Below, one piece after another: positions 62,028 through 64,000 of a stretch of 64,000 nucleotides of DNA. The stretch's first letter is position 1; each line of letters opens with the position of its first letter. Source of the stretch: Rhodospirillales bacterium (lineage in GTDB: Bacteria > Pseudomonadota > Alphaproteobacteria > Reyranellales > Reyranellaceae); assembly GCA_016185145.1 (NCBI GenBank), contig JACPOB010000111.1:1-64000 (forward strand). Direction: 5' to 3'. The position numbers and the translations under genes were made by a program. The notes beneath the pieces are model-generated. The model did no database searches. It saw only the letters and a program-made list of their open reading frames with translations, and was not told the origin of the DNA.

Positions 62028-63254
62028 ATGTCCGCTGCTGCCGTACCCGCGTCCCGAGATGTTCGCGTCATAAGCCTGATCGGCGCCGCTCACGGCGCCA
62101 GCCACTTCTACCAGCTCGCCTTTGCCACGATGCTGCTGATCGTGCGCCAGGAAGCGGGCTTGAGCTTCACCGAGGTCGGGCTGCTGACCGGCATCTTTTA
62201 CGGCGTGTCGGGCGTCACCCAGACCATGGCGGGCTTTGCCGTCGACCGATTCGGTGCACGACCGATCCTGGCCGGCGGCCTGTTCACCATCGGCATTGCC
62301 CTGGCGCTGATATCGGTCGCGCACTCCTTCGTCGGGTTCGCCGCCATTGCCGTGATCGCGGGCGCCGGCAACTCGGTGTTCCATCCGGCCGACTTCGCGC
62401 TCCTCAACGCTTCGGTGAATCCGGGCCGGCTTGGCCGCGCCTACAGCATCCATGGCGTGGGCGGCTCGCTCGGCTGGGCGGCGGCGCCGGTGATGTTCTT
62501 CCTCGACAGCACGTTCGGATGGGTCGGCGCGGCGATAATCGGCGCCATACCCGGCGTGCTCCTGTCGGTGCTGGTGCTCACCCATCGTGAGCAGCTCGTC
62601 GACCATCGAGTCAAGGATCGGGCGGCGATCCATCATCAGGCCGGCAAACCCATGATCGCGTTGTTCATGCAGCCGGCGATCCTGCTTTGCCTCGTCTATT
62701 TCGCCCTGATCGCGGCCAATACGGTCGGCATCCAGCAGTTCGCGGTGCCGGCGTGGGTCAGCATGTTCGGCGTCAGCGAGAATTATGCTGCACTTTGCCT
62801 GATCGTGTTCATCGTCGGCTCGGCCGGTGGCGTGCTGGTGGGCGGCTTCTTTGCCGATCGCGTCCGCCGCCACGACCGCGTCGCCACGCTCGGCCTGCTG
62901 GTGGCCGGCGCTCTCACCCTGCCGATCGCCATGCAGGCGGTGACGCCGGAGCTGCTGTTGCCGTTGCTGGCGCTCGCCGGCGCGGCGGGCGGCGCCACCG
63001 GCCCGTCGCGTGACATGATCGTGCGCGGCGCCACGCCCCCCGGAGCCTCGGGCAAGGTGTTCGGCTTCGTCTATTCCGGCCTGGACGTCGGCTCGTTCCT
63101 GGCGCCACCCGCCTTCGGCCTGTTGATGACGACGGGCCATGCCGCCGCCATCTTCTGGATCGCCGTCGGCCTCTATGTGATCAACGCCTGCCTGGTGATG
63201 GCGATCCGCCAATCGACCGCACCTGCCGTGGTGAGACCGGCGGCCGCTGAATAA
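62028..63254 (+). CDS. Major facilitator superfamily transporter
   Basis: The 408-residue protein has about 12 hydrophobic segments in two halves. After TM2 it has FAVDRFGARPI, the typical MFS loop motif, and its counterpart FFADRVRRHDRVA in the second half. The ATG at 62028 is chosen because upstream in-frame residues are low complexity. It may move a small carboxylate or drug; the neighbouring cyclase-family gene hints at a metabolite, but that is a guess. Confidence 0.86.
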   Translation: MSAAAVPASRDVRVISLIGAAHGASHFYQLAFATMLLIVRQEAGLSFTEVGLLTGIFYGVSGVTQTMAGFAVDRFGARPILAGGLFTIGIALALISVAHSFVGFAAIAVIAGAGNSVFHPADFALLNASVNPGRLGRAYSIHGVGGSLGWAAAPVMFFLDSTFGWVGAAIIGAIPGVLLSVLVLTHREQLVDHRVKDRAAIHHQAGKPMIALFMQPAILLCLVYFALIAANTVGIQQFAVPAWVSMFGVSENYAALCLIVFIVGSAGGVLVGGFFADRVRRHDRVATLGLLVAGALTLPIAMQAVTPELLLPLLALAGAAGGATGPSRDMIVRGATPPGASGKVFGFVYSGLDVGSFLAPPAFGLLMTTGHAAAIFWIAVGLYVINACLVMAIRQSTAPAVVRPAAAE

Positions 63255-63285
63255 CGCTTCGGGGCGCGCCAGAGCAACACGACTA

Positions 63286-63395
63286 CCTCACCCTGAGGAG
63301 CGCCCGAAGGGCGCGTCTCGAAGGGTGGCGACCCGCACCTCGTCTGAGGCCCACCCTTCGAGACGCCGCGCGTCGCGCGGCTCCTCAGGGTGAGG
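63286..63395. repeat. 110-bp palindromic element (CCTCACCCTGAGGAG family)
   Basis: The outer arms CCTCACCCTGAGGAG and CTCCTCAGGGTGAGG and the inner CGTCTCGAAGGGTGG and CCACCCTTCGAGACG are complementary. The inner cores are GCGCCCGAAGGGCGC and GCCGCGCGTCGCGCGGC, not the cores of the copy at 7929-8034. It lies between the converging MFS and ABC-F genes. Confidence 0.88.
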
Positions 63396-63473
63396 TGACG
63401 TTGATCTAGGAGCTCCATGACGCGCCACCTACGGCGGAGTTTACGCCGCCTCTAGTGTCGCGCCCCCAGCGCA

Positions 63474-64000
63474 CTACGCCGCTTCGTAGGCTTCCTGCGC
63501 CTCGAGCCATTCGTGCTCGGCGTGGGCGATCTCGCGCTCCAGCCGGACCTTCTCGCGCTGCAGGTCGGCGACGTTGACCGATGCATCACTGTAGGTCGCA
63601 GGGTCGGCGAGCTTGGCCTCGATGTCGCTGCGCTGCTTGTTGAGCTTGGCGATTCCCTTTTCCAGCATCTCCAACGCCTTCTTGAGAGGCGCGCGCTTGG
63701 CCCGCGAGTCGGCCGACTGCTTGCGCTGTTCCTTCTTGGCCGCAGGCTCGGGGGCAGGCGATGGCGCCGTCGCGGCCACCTCGCGCTCGCGCTTGCCGGC
63801 CTTGCCGCTCTTGCCGCCATTGCGTTCGCGCAGCAGCTTGGCCTGGTAGTCGTCGATGTCGCCGTCGAACGGCGTGACCTTGCCACCGGCCACGACCCAG
63901 AGCTGGTCGGCGACCAGCTTCACCAGGTGCGTGTCGTGGCTCACCAGCACGACGGCGCCGTCGAAGTCGTTGATGGCGTCGACCAGCGAGGCTCGCGCGT
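63474..64000 (-). CDS. ABC-F family ATPase, C-terminal part (runs off the right edge)
   Basis: The frame is open from 64000 down to TAG at 63474-63476 and gives about 175 residues. It has the end of the second ATPase domain as VVLVSHDTHLVKLVADQ, then FDGDIDDYQ. A charged linker follows, and a coiled-coil tail with LEREIAHAEHEWLEAQ. This is the usual C-terminus of ABC-F proteins such as Uup or YheS relatives, which act on ribosomes. The rest of the gene is outside the window. Confidence 0.88.
   Translation of the reverse strand, partial: ARASLVDAINDFDGAVVLVSHDTHLVKLVADQLWVVAGGKVTPFDGDIDDYQAKLLRERNGGKSGKAGKREREVAATAPSPAPEPAAKKEQRKQSADSRAKRAPLKKALEMLEKGIAKLNKQRSDIEAKLADPATYSDASVNVADLQREKVRLEREIAHAEHEWLEAQEAYEAA

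Noticed and set aside
1-64000. tRNA, rRNA or riboswitch genes
   Set aside because: I saw no cloverleaf-like or conserved RNA stretches in the gaps between genes; structured spots are the palindromic repeats listed.

Overview
The window is a large surface-polysaccharide (O-antigen or capsule type) biosynthesis island from a high-GC Gram-negative bacterium. Codon usage, very GC-rich wobble positions and intergenic palindromes of the CCTCACCCTGAGGAG and TCATCCCGAGCGCAGCGAGG kinds suggest an alphaproteobacterium. The genus cannot be fixed from the sequence. Housekeeping genes (pepA, holC, an ABC-F ATPase) appear only after about 57.6 kb, so the right end is probably core chromosome and the left about 57 kb accessory.

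Layout. 0-2.8 kb: an IS4-like transposase tail, then a minus-strand block of RmlC-like epimerase, heptose-7-phosphate kinase (HddA type) and GDP-sugar 4,6-dehydratase. 2.9-7.9 kb: two complete pairs of pyruvate-dehydrogenase-E1-like alpha and beta subunits with a short-chain dehydrogenase between them. 8-14.4 kb: an SDR, a B12-type radical SAM enzyme, an aldo/keto reductase, a fused HddC-GmhB protein and a glycosyltransferase. 14.5-22.5 kb: two members of an apparently uncharacterised large protein family, a sugar C-methyltransferase and two DegT aminotransferases. 22.5-27.1 kb: a minus-strand CDP-sugar operon (RfbF, RfbG, C-methyltransferase, RmlC-like epimerase, reductase). 27.2-34.4 kb: an AT-richer stretch of multidomain glycosyltransferases and FkbM methyltransferases with a frameshifted methyltransferase relic. 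34.5-36.5 kb: gmd and fcl for GDP-L-fucose. 36.5-40 kb: gene-poor, decayed DNA with a broken rmlB and tandem palindromic repeats.

40-50.8 kb is a tightly packed plus-strand operon. It runs split transketolase, 2OG-Fe(II) oxygenase, an LIC12192-like 'sporadic carbohydrate cluster' protein, methyltransferase, epimerase, a cytidylyltransferase-PfkB kinase fusion in reversed HldE order, two SDRs, a HAD hydrolase, an APH-like kinase and a second PhyH-like oxygenase. 50.8-52.5 kb encodes a two-gene ABC exporter (Wzm/Wzt type). 52.8-57.5 kb holds a TPR protein, another glycosyltransferase, a Nudix hydrolase and a nucleotide-sugar dehydrogenase. 57.7-64 kb returns to pepA, holC, an FkbM-like protein, a cyclase-family hydrolase, an MFS transporter and the C-terminal part of an ABC-F ATPase.

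Working together, the genes can supply GDP-L-fucose, a modified GDP-heptose, a CDP-linked C-methyl-6-deoxysugar and at least one amino sugar. They probably also supply branched sugars built with thiamine-diphosphate chemistry. Several unusual glycosyltransferases would assemble these and the ABC exporter would move the product. The most unusual signals are the three split ThDP-enzyme pairs without any E2 or E3 component, and the 40-50 kb transketolase/LIC12192/oxygenase operon, whose product is not evident from known pathways.
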